Assembly: GCA_964530005.1 (NCBI GenBank) | Contig: CAZGZD010000001.1 | Coordinates: 55,308-119,307 of the forward strand | From: CAZGZD01 sp964530005 | GTDB taxonomy: Bacteria; Patescibacteriota; Microgenomatia; UBA1406; GWC2-37-13 | Length of the DNA: 64,000 bases | Direction: 5' to 3' | In this document: one piece after another, positions 24,988 to 33,670 of the stretch | Position numbering within the stretch: position 1 is the stretch's first letter | How the letters are laid out: every line of letters begins with the position of its first letter | Position numbers and translations under genes: made by a program | The notes under the pieces: model-generated | Seen by the model: the letters and a program-made list of their open reading frames with translations, nothing else | What the model was told of the DNA's origin: nothing | The model's database searches: none

Positions 24988-26088
24988 CTAAAAGTAGCCG
25001 TACGCCCAGTAGCCAATCTTGTCTATCCCTGCTTTTTCAAGCAAGCTTTTCTTCGCGGCGACCGACTGTTCATCCTCAAACCACACGATATGTAGTACGT
25101 ACGCTGCGCTTTCGACGTAATTCACTTCAGTCTCAGTCGACTGCTGATCACGACGCACAAGGCAATTTTTGAACGTGCAATTATCCAAGAATTTGCTACG
25201 TACGTCATTGAGACTCAGTGATTTCGCTGCCGTATATGGCCTTTTATGCTCATCCACCTCCCAGTCATAGCCATACATCCCAAATATCACTCGAAGCTTG
25301 TTGGCTGGCACAAATTTTTTGAAGTCTTTAGTCATCTGGGTAAAATCATAGCCATAGGTCGCATTCCCCGTGAGTGGGAAATTCGGACCTGGCTCGCCCC
25401 TTGACTTGTGGTAATCATATGCCATCACCATAATCTCATCTGCATTTGCCGCAATACGCGCAACATCATATGGACGACTACGATATATAGTATCTCCATA
25501 AAGCAGTACTGTGAAGTGCAGATTTTGACCTTTAGTCTTTGAGTAAAAATATTGAACAAAGTCTAATACCTGAGCTTTCAGATCAGAGAAAGCTAATGCG
25601 GATATTTCGAGATCAAGCACTACTCCATCAAACTTATATTTATTTGCTATAGATATGGATTCATCAGCAATAGAGTCCCAATTCTGTCTATTTTTGAGAA
25701 TAGAAAAATTCTGCTCAGTGTCCACCATGCGGAGAGTAAGCTGTGTCTTTTTTCCATCTGGTACAGCACTCACAAACTTTTCAATATTAGCGTATCCTGG
25801 CTCTGAAGTATTGATTCCTGGGTAAGATGGGGTGATGCCAAAGTAAATGACTGAATCGTATTTGGATACATCAAATGTATCGTCAAATGTGGCCCAATAG
25901 GGTACAAATATTGATGTAGACTGTACAGTGACTTGATTACTTTTATTTTGCTTTGGGGCTCTGGGGCTTTCTTTTTTTACTATTTTTTTATTACTAATAA
26001 GGCCAGCTTTAAAGTATGAAATCAGCCCCCCAATAAATACCCCGACCGAAAAAAGCAGGATAAAAAAAAATACAATCTTCTTGCTCAT
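24988..26088 (-). CDS. GH18-like (chitinase/YaaH-type) membrane-anchored glycosidase
   Basis: Residues 6-28 are a signal anchor. The rest forms a TIM-barrel of glycoside hydrolase family 18 type: strand FVPYWATFDD, the catalytic motif DGVVLDLE near residues 155-162 (Glu as acid; canonical DGxDxDxE), VMAYDYH near 218-223 and a late GYWAYGYF strand carrying a conserved Trp. Such proteins act outside the cell on chitin or peptidoglycan sugars, and YaaH-type members cut peptidoglycan. The third Asp of DxxDxDxE is replaced by Leu, so activity may be altered. The gene stands alone; an intergenic repeat element lies just upstream. Confidence 0.75.
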   Translation of the reverse strand: MSKKIVFFFILLFSVGVFIGGLISYFKAGLISNKKIVKKESPRAPKQNKSNQVTVQSTSIFVPYWATFDDTFDVSKYDSVIYFGITPSYPGINTSEPGYANIEKFVSAVPDGKKTQLTLRMVDTEQNFSILKNRQNWDSIADESISIANKYKFDGVVLDLEISALAFSDLKAQVLDFVQYFYSKTKGQNLHFTVLLYGDTIYRSRPYDVARIAANADEIMVMAYDYHKSRGEPGPNFPLTGNATYGYDFTQMTKDFKKFVPANKLRVIFGMYGYDWEVDEHKRPYTAAKSLSLNDVRSKFLDNCTFKNCLVRRDQQSTETEVNYVESAAYVLHIVWFEDEQSVAAKKSLLEKAGIDKIGYWAYGYF

Positions 26089-26167
26089 CCTTTTATTATA
26101 AATAAATACTTTTTCCTCAGTGGTTGAGTTGTCTATTTAACTTAGTTTTTGTATTGCAAAATTCTCA

Positions 26168-26237
26168 TTTTTCTTTTACTTTCTTCTGCGACACTTGGGA
26201 GAGAACCCACTGGAGTCAAAACAAGGAAAAGTAAAGT
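26168..26237. repeat. Intergenic element copy E (short, inner stem missing)
   Basis: Outer arms CTTTTACTTTCTTCTGCG and AAGGAAAAGTAAAG are partly complementary. The core ACTTGGGAGAGAACCCACT then GGAGTC matches copies C and D but without the inner hairpin, so GGG and CCC are only a short loop apart. It lies between the divergent GH18 and transaldolase genes. Confidence 0.6.
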
Positions 26238-26274
26238 GAGTTTACTTCCTTTAATGTTATACTATAAATAACGT

Positions 26275-27189
26275 ATGTCATCCTCAATTAAATTGCCGAA
26301 GATATTCCTCGATGCGGGAGATCCAGATGAGACCAAAAAGGCCAAAGGACTTGTCGGCCACATAGATGGCCAGACTACTAATCCGACACTCGTCGCACGC
26401 CATCCAGAGGCACAGAAATACATTGATTCTGGTAAAAAATTCACACATAGTGAGCTTTTGAAATTTTACAAAGAAGTAATTGTGGAGATAGAACGTGAAA
26501 TTGCAGGTCCAATATCAATCGAGGTCGAGGCCAATTGGGATACAAAGGCCGCAGACATGCTCAAACAGGCAACTGAGATGGCAACGTGGGCAAGAAATGC
26601 GTATATCAAGTTCCCCACAATCCCAGAAGGTATAAAGGCGGCACACGAATTCGTAGCAACAGGCGGACGAGTGAATATGACGCTTGTCTTTGATCAAGTC
26701 CAGTCAGCTGCTGTATATGTAGCACTTCGCGCGGCAAATGCCAAACGAGAAGACAAAGAGAATCTACCGCCACACTTCCTCTCCCCCTTTTTAGGTCGCT
26801 ATGATGATCGTGGAGTCATGGGGCTGGATATTATCAAAAATATTATCAAGATGTACAAGGGATTCAATGGCACGCTACACACCAATGATCACCCTGTACA
26901 AATCCTAGCATCCTCAATCCGCACACTTGACCATTTTTATGGTGCGATATTTTTGGGGGCGGATGCGATCACGACCCCGCTCTCTGTCATCCGCGCATGG
27001 GTACAGGATGAAAGCTGGATCCCCGACGGCACATATCGAATAGAAAATAACGGGCTCAAATCTATCGTATACGACGAGGTAAAACTTAGGAATAATTTTG
27101 AAGATTACCCGATTGAGCGAGTTGAAGGCTCACTTCTTGACGACGGAGTCACACGATTTGCAAAGGACTGGCAATCGCTTCTTAAATAA
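26275..27189 (+). CDS. tal: Transaldolase
   Basis: Moves a three-carbon dihydroxyacetone unit between sugar phosphates in the non-oxidative pentose phosphate pathway. The early IFLDAGDPDE strand, the TTNPTLV motif (residues about 34-41), and the Schiff-base Lys in YIKFPTIP (K112) are all present; later GADAITTPLSVI fits the barrel end. At 304 residues it is longer than the small TalC type and shorter than the classic TalB. TATACT at 26258-26263 precedes the ATG by 11 bases. It is separated from its neighbours by non-coding DNA and is likely its own transcript. Gene symbol by function. Confidence 0.85.
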   Translation: MSSSIKLPKIFLDAGDPDETKKAKGLVGHIDGQTTNPTLVARHPEAQKYIDSGKKFTHSELLKFYKEVIVEIEREIAGPISIEVEANWDTKAADMLKQATEMATWARNAYIKFPTIPEGIKAAHEFVATGGRVNMTLVFDQVQSAAVYVALRAANAKREDKENLPPHFLSPFLGRYDDRGVMGLDIIKNIIKMYKGFNGTLHTNDHPVQILASSIRTLDHFYGAIFLGADAITTPLSVIRAWVQDESWIPDGTYRIENNGLKSIVYDEVKLRNNFEDYPIERVEGSLLDDGVTRFAKDWQSLLK

Positions 27190-27252
27190 TTTGTTTTATA
27201 GCTTTATAAAAGGCTAAATAGAACTATTTATTAGACCCCTAATAATTCGGTG

Positions 27253-27281
27253 TTGACAAATATCTCGCCATTCTCCATAAT
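27253..27281 (+). promoter_or_regulatory. Promoter of the glutaredoxin-like fusion gene
   Basis: TTGACA at 27253-27258, 17 bases, then CATAAT at 27276-27281. The ATG at 27291 is nine bases behind the -10 box, so the leader is at most a few bases. Confidence 0.7.
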
Positions 27282-27290
27282 GTTTATATC

Positions 27291-28169
27291 ATGAAAGTCA
27301 CCATCTACACGACAGCCGAATGCCCCTTCAGCAAACAAGAAAAAGAATACCTCCAAGGCCACAATATCGCCTTTGAGGAGCGCAATGTCGAGACAAATCG
27401 AGAATATCTCACTGAGATGCTTGCAGTCTCCAATAATTTCGCAGGTACACCAGTCACTAAGATCGAAAAAGACGATGGCGCAATCAGTGTGCTCAAAGGA
27501 TTTACCCAAGCAGAGTTTGATACAGCCCTTGGAATTGTGCAAACTGCTGCACCGCAATCTGCAGATGGAGCTGTCGCATCCGCTCCCACTACACCTCAGC
27601 CTGATTCCACCGCTATCCCCGCACCACTCGATGTACCAGCAGCGCCATCTGAACCAATAAGTCCGACTGCCGAACCAGCAGCTCCGACTGAATCGGAAGC
27701 AGCCGAATCAACTATTGATACAGGATCCCCTACCGCGCCTACCGAACCAATTGCCACACAAGCAGCAGATGATCAACAAATAAGCGATTCGAGTTCTACG
27801 CCTCCAGCACCAGCACAGGTTGATACAACTTTACCTCCAGCACCAGTTGTTGAGACACCAACGCCTTTTGAATCTACTCCAGTTGGAGAAGCCGCACAGC
27901 CAACGAACGAACAGAAACCAGAAGATGCACAAGCTTCTGAAGCTACAAATGTGAACACCCAACCTCCTGTAGATGAAGTAAATTCTACGGCAAGCAACCC
28001 ACAAGACAGCCTCAATGCGATCCTTGAAAATTTGGAGAACAAAAGCACAGCGCAATCCCTGGCAGATCCAGCGGGTACTCAGCCTGTAGCACCTTCTGCA
28101 CCATCCGATACACAAACTCAAGTAGTTTCACCAACTGAGCCGCCCGCAATCCCCGATCCTAAATTCTAA
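27291..28169 (+). CDS. Glutaredoxin-like domain with long Pro/Ala/Thr/Ser tail
   Basis: Residues 1-80 are a thioredoxin-fold glutaredoxin/NrdH-like domain: MKVTIYTTAECPFSKQEKEY with C11-P-F-S14 in place of CxxC, and GTPVTKIEKDDG with the cis-Pro (TPV). Residues 85-292 are a low-complexity tail rich in Ala, Pro, Thr, Ser and Glu with no hydrophobic segment. A single active cysteine means monothiol chemistry (glutathionylation or low-molecular-weight thiol exchange) rather than disulfide reduction. The tail is unusual for the family and looks like the linkers of the giant protein upstream. It has its own consensus promoter. Confidence 0.75.
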   Translation: MKVTIYTTAECPFSKQEKEYLQGHNIAFEERNVETNREYLTEMLAVSNNFAGTPVTKIEKDDGAISVLKGFTQAEFDTALGIVQTAAPQSADGAVASAPTTPQPDSTAIPAPLDVPAAPSEPISPTAEPAAPTESEAAESTIDTGSPTAPTEPIATQAADDQQISDSSSTPPAPAQVDTTLPPAPVVETPTPFESTPVGEAAQPTNEQKPEDAQASEATNVNTQPPVDEVNSTASNPQDSLNAILENLENKSTAQSLADPAGTQPVAPSAPSDTQTQVVSPTEPPAIPDPKF

Positions 28170-28176
28170 ATCAGAA

Positions 28177-28878
28177 TCACTTCTCGATTATTTTTTTGAT
28201 TTCATCCGCTACCTCATCTTGTCGATTTATCAATGTGTGACCCTCACCTTTTATCACAATCGACTTGAAGTCTTTTAAAAGAGATAAATCCACATATGGA
28301 TCATATTGACCCGTGATAAATACGATTTTGTCGCGAATACTCGCCATAGTTCGCCAATCATCTCGGAGTATCACGCCAACAAATGCCTCATGCACAGTAT
28401 CAGCTCGATGTCTGAACCAGTCGCGATATGTAGGGTAATCTCTATATCGAAAGATTATCGCATACAGTAGAATCGGAATCATGATAAGCCAGTGTAGGCG
28501 AACTAAAAGTAATCCAAGAAAAGTAGGTCGAACATAAAGCCGTCCTAATGGTCGCAAACTCAACATATATCGCATCATCTTCGCGTCGCGCTGCATCGGA
28601 TATCCAATAAGTATGAGTTTTTCGATCAGCTCGGGGTGAGCCAGTGCAAACTCCTTGGCAAGTATCGCTCCCATTGAGTGTCCGACGAGAATACATTTCT
28701 GCCTTATCTTACTCTCCAAAAATGCTACGTATCGCTCTGTCGTAAAAGGCCCCAGCTCGTGCTCAAGCTCGCCATAACCTGGAAGATCAAATGCATCAGT
28801 ATCTGGAAAATGTTTGCGGATATTGCGGAAGTTGTTCTTGGACCCACATAGACCGTGGATAAAAACAATTTTAGTCAT
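28177..28878 (-). CDS. Alpha/beta hydrolase
   Basis: A 233-residue cytoplasmic hydrolase of the alpha/beta fold. The oxyanion loop is FIHGLCGSKNN, the nucleophile elbow is VGHSMGA (S68), the acid is the Asp in GQYDPY and the base the His in GEGHT, so the catalytic triad is complete. A cap region (residues about 105-165) with many aromatic and basic residues would set the substrate. It resembles the MenH/esterase-like group, but the substrate cannot be told. It converges on the glutaredoxin-like gene, whose stop is eight bases away. Confidence 0.85.
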   Translation of the reverse strand: MTKIVFIHGLCGSKNNFRNIRKHFPDTDAFDLPGYGELEHELGPFTTERYVAFLESKIRQKCILVGHSMGAILAKEFALAHPELIEKLILIGYPMQRDAKMMRYMLSLRPLGRLYVRPTFLGLLLVRLHWLIMIPILLYAIIFRYRDYPTYRDWFRHRADTVHEAFVGVILRDDWRTMASIRDKIVFITGQYDPYVDLSLLKDFKSIVIKGEGHTLINRQDEVADEIKKIIEK

Positions 28879-28939
28879 GTTTATAATTGTATATTACAAC
28901 CCGTATGTAATGCCGCCTTAGGTTTTGTATAATTAGATT

Positions 28940-29641
28940 ATGCCAGAAGGCCAACCACCATCATTAGTAGAACACCGGATCCAGCCACGACAAGTTCTGC
29001 TTGATTTTGGCCAGGAATTAGTTAGGGAGATTTCAGCTTTTTATCACACAGAAATGGGTCATGTGCCATTATCGGTGGGACTTGAAGATAAACCTCAGCT
29101 CGTAGAACTCCTTTTCGCCGCAAATCTTCCTCATATTGTTTCGCACAGCGATGTTCCTATGCCCCCTTCAGATGCTAGCGCAAAAGCAATAGTCCAACAT
29201 CATCTGCAATCTCATGATGGTTATCGTCTTGACTCATTAGTTAGTGATTTTTCAGGAATTAGCGGAGCGCAATTGCTGCTGCAGCGACCAGGTAGAGGTA
29301 CCATATATGAAAGTGTTCAGGTCCAAGTAGCTGCACTTCAAGGGCAAGTTACTTTCCGTCGAGCAATTCCAAAAATAGGAGTTGAGACAGTAATCTTATC
29401 AGAAGTGGATGATTTGATAGAAATGAGAAGAGAAAAAAGAAAAGTTGATGAACGTGTAAGAGAAACTGCAAGATGGGGTGAAGCTCAGTCTGGCTCCTTC
29501 CCATTACATATTCAGTATCTTCTCGAGGGTAAGGGCTTGCAAGTTGAGTCTTTTCCCCCTTTAACGGTAGATCCCCACGACAAGGAATTTTATCGTAAGA
29601 TCTTTGAATATCTTGATCATGCAACAAAAATCAAATCTTAA
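28940..29641 (+). CDS. Unknown soluble protein
   Basis: A 233-residue protein with no domain I recognise. The N-terminal half has predicted helix and strand stretches (ELVREISAFYHTEMGHVPLS); residues 150-180 contain a charged helix (EMRREKRKVDERVRETARW). TATAAT at 28928-28933 ends six bases before the ATG, predicting a leaderless mRNA. It is followed by the riboflavin kinase gene 14 bases later, so the two are likely one operon. No membrane segment or signal is seen. Confidence 0.6.
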   Translation: MPEGQPPSLVEHRIQPRQVLLDFGQELVREISAFYHTEMGHVPLSVGLEDKPQLVELLFAANLPHIVSHSDVPMPPSDASAKAIVQHHLQSHDGYRLDSLVSDFSGISGAQLLLQRPGRGTIYESVQVQVAALQGQVTFRRAIPKIGVETVILSEVDDLIEMRREKRKVDERVRETARWGEAQSGSFPLHIQYLLEGKGLQVESFPPLTVDPHDKEFYRKIFEYLDHATKIKS

Positions 29642-29655
29642 AAATAACCCTCATT

Positions 29656-30039
29656 ATGGATCTCCTCTATCAAATTAAAGGTATTGTCAAAAAATTCAGA
29701 GGTAATGGACGGCGCCTTGGATATCCAACAGCTAATATTGAGATTGATAAGGATGCGCCTGAGGGTCTATACTTCGGCTACACTCATCTTGAAGAGAATA
29801 AGCTTGCATCAATCATATTCATCGGAGCGCCGATTACACTCGGCGTCACGAGTAAGCGGGCCGAAAGCTATATTCTAGACTTTGAGGATCGCGACCTATA
29901 TGGCCAAGAAATCAAGATAGAAATCATCAAAAAATTGCGAGATAATCACAAGTTTGAATCAGTTGAGAAGCTCATTGAACAGATGAAGGTAGATGTGCAA
30001 GACGCAAAGGATTTTTTTAAAAAACATTACAAGCGCTGA
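29656..30039 (+). CDS. Stand-alone riboflavin kinase (RibF C-terminal domain)
   Basis: Phosphorylates riboflavin to FMN. Only the flavokinase domain is present: GNGRRLGYPTANI early (the conserved G-x-x-LGxPTAN motif that binds ATP), EGLYFGYTHL, then YILDFEDRDLYGQEIKIEII (catalytic Glu region, here with Asp/Asp). At 127 residues it lacks the N-terminal FAD synthetase half found in most bacterial RibF proteins, so FAD would have to come from another enzyme or be imported. It follows the unknown 233-aa gene by 14 bases and overlaps the end of the convergent glutamate dehydrogenase gene by 13 bases. Confidence 0.85.
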   Translation: MDLLYQIKGIVKKFRGNGRRLGYPTANIEIDKDAPEGLYFGYTHLEENKLASIIFIGAPITLGVTSKRAESYILDFEDRDLYGQEIKIEIIKKLRDNHKFESVEKLIEQMKVDVQDAKDFFKKHYKR

Positions 30040-31355
30040 GCCTGAATAAGTCGCTCGATACCTATCTCAAATGAGGCTTGCTTGAGGGTGATTTTCTTCT
30101 CTTCGGATCTGGCCCAGATATTCTCAAATGCAGCCACCATAAACTCATCCAGTCGGCGGTTGACCTTCTCCTCAGACCACCAATCACCGCGCCTCGACTG
30201 TACCCACTCAAGGTATGAGACCACGACTCCTCCAGCATTGGCAAGCACATCGGGAAGGATAATCACCCCTTTGTCGGTCAAATATTCATATGCTTCCTCG
30301 GTAATTGGCCCATTCGCAAGCTCAATGATGATCTTGGCCTTGATCTTATGCATATTATCAGCATTAACCACATTCTCAAGTGCAGCAAGTACCAGTACAT
30401 CGACTTGAAGCTCAATAAGATCATCATTGGTAAAAGTCTTGCCCCCAGGTTGAACAACACAGGTACCATTTGTGCAGTAACACTCAGTTATCTGCTTGCC
30501 CGTGACTTTGCACTCCCAGATCTTGGGTAGATTGAACTGATCTATCTCATCGTATTTTTTACCCTTACCTTGATACGGCTTGATTATTGCCCCACGAGAG
30601 TCAGAAAGTGCAATGATATTGAACTTCTCCTTCTCCAGAAGGTGGCCAAAATAGTATCCCACATTCCCAAATCCCTGAATAGCCACTGTACGTGGACGGG
30701 AGAAGTCAATCTTATTATCGGGGTGATTCTTGAGCTTCTCAACAAGTGCATCCAGGACTATCACACCTCCTCTGCCCGTTGCCTCCTGTCTCCCCAAACT
30801 ACCACCAAGCCATACTGGCTTGCCAGTGAATGTCGCCGGACTTTTGCGCCTCGTAATCCTCTCATACTCATTGATCATCCACGCCATAATCTGTGAGTTG
30901 GTATTCACATCGGGCGCCGGTATATCTACATCCTCTCCGATAAATGGAGCGATTTTGGCAGCATACGCGCGAGAGAGCTTTTCAAGATCATCTCGATTGA
31001 GCTTCTTAGGGTCCACGATGATTCCACCCTTTGCCCCACCATATGGCAAGCCAGCCACTGCACACTTTATACTCATAAGAGTCGCCAAAGCTTGCACTTC
31101 CTCCTCAGTCACATCCGTATGAAAACGTGTGCCACCTTTGTAGGGGCCAAGAAGATTATTGTGCTGTACTCGATATCCTTTGAATACTTCAAGTCGGCTA
31201 TTTGAGAGCTTGACTGGGATTGAGAAGCTGTAGATCATATCAGGCTCAATAAGCCGCTTGATAAGATCATCTTTGAGGCCTAAGCCTTGGGCTGTCTTGA
31301 TGATAATTTGCTGGGCAGTCTTCAGCATTACCTTACCAGATCCAGTGCTTGACAT
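30027..31355 (-). CDS. gdhA: Glutamate dehydrogenase with Cys-rich insertion
   Basis: Interconverts glutamate and 2-oxoglutarate, linking carbon and nitrogen metabolism. Family signatures are clear: LLGPYKGGTRFH, GGAKGGI with the catalytic Lys, PAPDVNT with the catalytic Asp, and GFGNVGYYFG for the nucleotide. At residues about 279-297 there is a stretch with four cysteines (CKVTGKQ, then ECYCTNGTC) not seen in ordinary family members; it sits in the nucleotide-binding domain and could bind a metal. Length 442 fits the hexameric type. The gene is a single transcript between convergent riboflavin kinase and a divergent unknown gene. Confidence 0.9.
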   Translation of the reverse strand: MSSTGSGKVMLKTAQQIIIKTAQGLGLKDDLIKRLIEPDMIYSFSIPVKLSNSRLEVFKGYRVQHNNLLGPYKGGTRFHTDVTEEEVQALATLMSIKCAVAGLPYGGAKGGIIVDPKKLNRDDLEKLSRAYAAKIAPFIGEDVDIPAPDVNTNSQIMAWMINEYERITRRKSPATFTGKPVWLGGSLGRQEATGRGGVIVLDALVEKLKNHPDNKIDFSRPRTVAIQGFGNVGYYFGHLLEKEKFNIIALSDSRGAIIKPYQGKGKKYDEIDQFNLPKIWECKVTGKQITECYCTNGTCVVQPGGKTFTNDDLIELQVDVLVLAALENVVNADNMHKIKAKIIIELANGPITEEAYEYLTDKGVIILPDVLANAGGVVVSYLEWVQSRRGDWWSEEKVNRRLDEFMVAAFENIWARSEEKKITLKQASFEIGIERLIQAQRL

Positions 31356-31515
31356 AGTAATTTAAGGCTAATTTGTGTGAAACACTATAAGTGTAGACCT
31401 CTTTTTTTTGGAGTGCAACCCCTATTTTCAATAATCAGACTGAAATTATTGGCAAATAGTAATTATTCTGCCTATGGACTTCATATCTTATTTTGTATAA
31501 TTAGGCTCTAAACCC

Positions 31516-32043
31516 ATGACATTTGTTGAGCTCCGACCCAAACTACCCCCGACGGATATTACTGTTGAGGTAATACACAATATTCAAAGAAATCTTATGG
31601 AATTTCAATTCAAAAGATTCGAATTATTTGATCCAGTAGGTGAGGGAAGCTTTCAAGGTCATGATCATATCGTAGTTTTTCCAAGCGTAGCTCCTGATGC
31701 TCTTCATCGACAATATGATACCCAGACAATAAGTGGAGTTTCCTTTGACCAAAGGATAGATCAGCGGTTAAAAGCAAGTCTAAGTCTTCTTGATATGCTT
31801 CACATTCCCTCAGATATCGCCAGAAATATTCCCAACGATCAGGAACAAGAGCTTGATGTTCTTGATCAAATTGCGCAAGTAGGTGGTATTCCAGCTGCAT
31901 TTGTAGCTTTTGAAGACGTATTAAAAGAGAATGGAAGAATACACTTGTGGGTTGCAGATGGCTGGCATCCTACCCAAGCTCTTGGAATAATGAAAGCTCA
32001 ACTACTTAACCCCAATCACCCGCCAACAAACCTGTATCAATAA
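31516..32043 (+). CDS. Unknown soluble protein, 175 residues
   Basis: No family recognised. The sequence has a mixed alpha/beta look, with a strand GHDHIVVFPSVAP near residue 50 and a C-terminal stretch RIHLWVADGWHPTQALGIM. TATAAT at 31496-31501 lies 14 bases before the ATG, so the leader would be about eight bases. It converges on the following short-chain dehydrogenase gene, whose stop is one base away. It shares a size range and soluble nature with other unknown proteins here (28940, 46239) but no clear sequence similarity. Confidence 0.55.
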   Translation: MTFVELRPKLPPTDITVEVIHNIQRNLMEFQFKRFELFDPVGEGSFQGHDHIVVFPSVAPDALHRQYDTQTISGVSFDQRIDQRLKASLSLLDMLHIPSDIARNIPNDQEQELDVLDQIAQVGGIPAAFVAFEDVLKENGRIHLWVADGWHPTQALGIMKAQLLNPNHPPTNLYQ

Positions 32044-32044
32044 C

Positions 32045-32827
32045 TTATTTTCTGAATAGATCTTTTATGATAAACCGTGTGAGTGTGCGGGGAAATAGCT
32101 TCACCACTATCGCCCCTATCTTATTGCTAATACCAGGTACAACTGTAGCATCTCCTCTTTTTAATCCATAAAGCGCTGCACGTGCAACGTATTCAGGAGT
32201 CATTGCATTGCGGAATCGAGAAGGTTTGGCGTGAGCGCGCTTAGCAAATCCAGTCGCCACAGGCCCAGGACAAAGAGTTGTCACAATAATACCTTGGTCT
32301 TTATATTCTGAGCGAATTCCTTCCGAAAAATTCAAGACAAAAGATTTGGTCGCCGAATATACACTCATCCATGGCACTGGCTGAAAAGCTGCAGTCGATG
32401 CAACATTGAGAATCGCACCACTTCCCTGCTTTACCATATCAGCAATAAAAAGATGAGTAAGCTCAACAAGCGAGGCAATATTCAATTGGATCATCTTGAT
32501 CTGCTCATCTTTTGAAATTTCAGAAAATCGACCGGATAACCCATACCCTGCATTATTTATCAAAATATTGACCGTGAGCTTTGTTTTTTTGATCTCTCTA
32601 TAGAGTTTTTCAGCTGAATCTGAACTACTAAGATCAGTCGCCAATACAGTTACTTTTACATAATTATTTTTTAATTCTTGTGCGATCTTTTTAAGCTTGC
32701 CTTCTGACCTCGCAACAAGAATGAGATTGCAGTTTTGGGCCGCCAAGTGCTTTGCAATCTCGTAGCCGATCCCGCCTGAGGCGCCAGTCACAAGCGCTGT
32801 TTTGCCTTGAAAGTAGTAGTTTTTCAT
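32045..32827 (-). CDS. Short-chain dehydrogenase/reductase
   Basis: An NAD(P)-dependent oxidoreductase with a Rossmann fold. TGASGGIG near residues 15-22 binds the cofactor, NNAGYG marks strand 4, and YSATKS near residue 150 supplies the Tyr-x-x-x-Lys catalytic pair with a preceding Ser (NVASTAAF). The C-terminal part RAALYGLKRGDATVVPG fits the classical DltE/YqjQ-like group. Cofactor choice is not certain; Arg in ARSEGK after strand 2 favours NADP. Length 260 is normal. Substrate unknown. An intergenic element (copy D) separates it from pyrE upstream on the same strand. Confidence 0.88.
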   Translation of the reverse strand: MKNYYFQGKTALVTGASGGIGYEIAKHLAAQNCNLILVARSEGKLKKIAQELKNNYVKVTVLATDLSSSDSAEKLYREIKKTKLTVNILINNAGYGLSGRFSEISKDEQIKMIQLNIASLVELTHLFIADMVKQGSGAILNVASTAAFQPVPWMSVYSATKSFVLNFSEGIRSEYKDQGIIVTTLCPGPVATGFAKRAHAKPSRFRNAMTPEYVARAALYGLKRGDATVVPGISNKIGAIVVKLFPRTLTRFIIKDLFRK

Positions 32828-32830
32828 ACA

Positions 32831-32921
32831 TTTTGTTACTTTTGCTTATTTTTGCGACTTGGGAGGCCCGGTCGAAAGACTGGGAGGGAACCCACTGGAG
32901 TCAAAAAGAAGTAAAAGTAAA
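32831..32921. repeat. Intergenic element copy D
   Basis: Outer arms TTTTGTTACTTTTGCTTATT and AAGAAGTAAAAGTAAA pair as inverted repeats. The core reads GCGACTTGGGAGG, an inner hairpin CCCGGTC-GAAA-GACTGGG (seven pairs), then AGGGAACCCACTGGAGTC. It lies between the SDR and pyrE genes, in the same plus-strand orientation as copy C although both genes run on the minus strand. Confidence 0.75.
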
Positions 32922-32928
32922 GCTATTT

Positions 32929-33615
32929 CTATAAATCAATTTTTCTCTCCCCGTACTTCTCAAAATATTCCTCAATCAATTTTTTAAGCTCAGAATCTGC
33001 GTTTTGTTTTTCCACAACTTCAGGCAAGAGATCAAGAAGATTGCTCATTGCGAAGTACGCAATTCCCTTATTTCGACAATACTCCCCCACTGTCTGCCCG
33101 TCATCACGTCGCTCATTTCGATCGGTCAGGATCACAACAGTGATTTCTCTGATGCCAACTTCTTTTAGTTTATCTATGCCAGAAAAAAGTGATCCCCCGG
33201 TTGTCACGATGTCCTCAACTATTACAGTCTTTCCACGAGGTACACCCAAAAAGTATCGGTCAGCCGGATCCCCATGTTCTTTCGGCTCTTTTCTACCTTG
33301 GGCCAGTGCATACTTGCCTTTTGCCAAATCTGGCCTCGATTTGGCCCATTTGTACTGCATGATTGTTGCGAGCTTTGTCCCACCATCTGGTATGCCATAA
33401 ATACTTTCGTGCTCGATATTATTATCTGCAAGATATGCGAGTACGAAGTCTGATAATTTGTCGGTCAGATATACATCATCTGCGATACGCCTCCAATTCA
33501 CATATGTCGGCGATTTGCGGCCGTGCTTGAAGGTAATAAGATCGCGCGTTAAACCTACAATATTATTTTCAATAATGAGATTATTAAAAGCTTGCTGATC
33601 GAAGTTTTTTGCCAT
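32929..33615 (-). CDS. pyrE: Orotate phosphoribosyltransferase
   Basis: Joins orotate to PRPP to make OMP in pyrimidine synthesis. The PRPP motif VIVEDIVTTGGSL is complete, and KSPTYVNWRRI plus YGIPDGGTKLA are the orotate-side loops. Length 228 is close to the usual 210-225. Cytoplasmic. The gene lies directly downstream of element D on the other side from SDR and is followed upstream by the tRNA-Arg gene on the opposite strand. No other pyrimidine genes are in the window, so it appears isolated. Confidence 0.88.
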   Translation of the reverse strand: MAKNFDQQAFNNLIIENNIVGLTRDLITFKHGRKSPTYVNWRRIADDVYLTDKLSDFVLAYLADNNIEHESIYGIPDGGTKLATIMQYKWAKSRPDLAKGKYALAQGRKEPKEHGDPADRYFLGVPRGKTVIVEDIVTTGGSLFSGIDKLKEVGIREITVVILTDRNERRDDGQTVGEYCRNKGIAYFAMSNLLDLLPEVVEKQNADSELKKLIEEYFEKYGERKIDL

Positions 33616-33670
33616 AGACGTACCTGAAGTGTAGCAAAAAATGGTAGAATATGAAACTGAGAATTTAATT

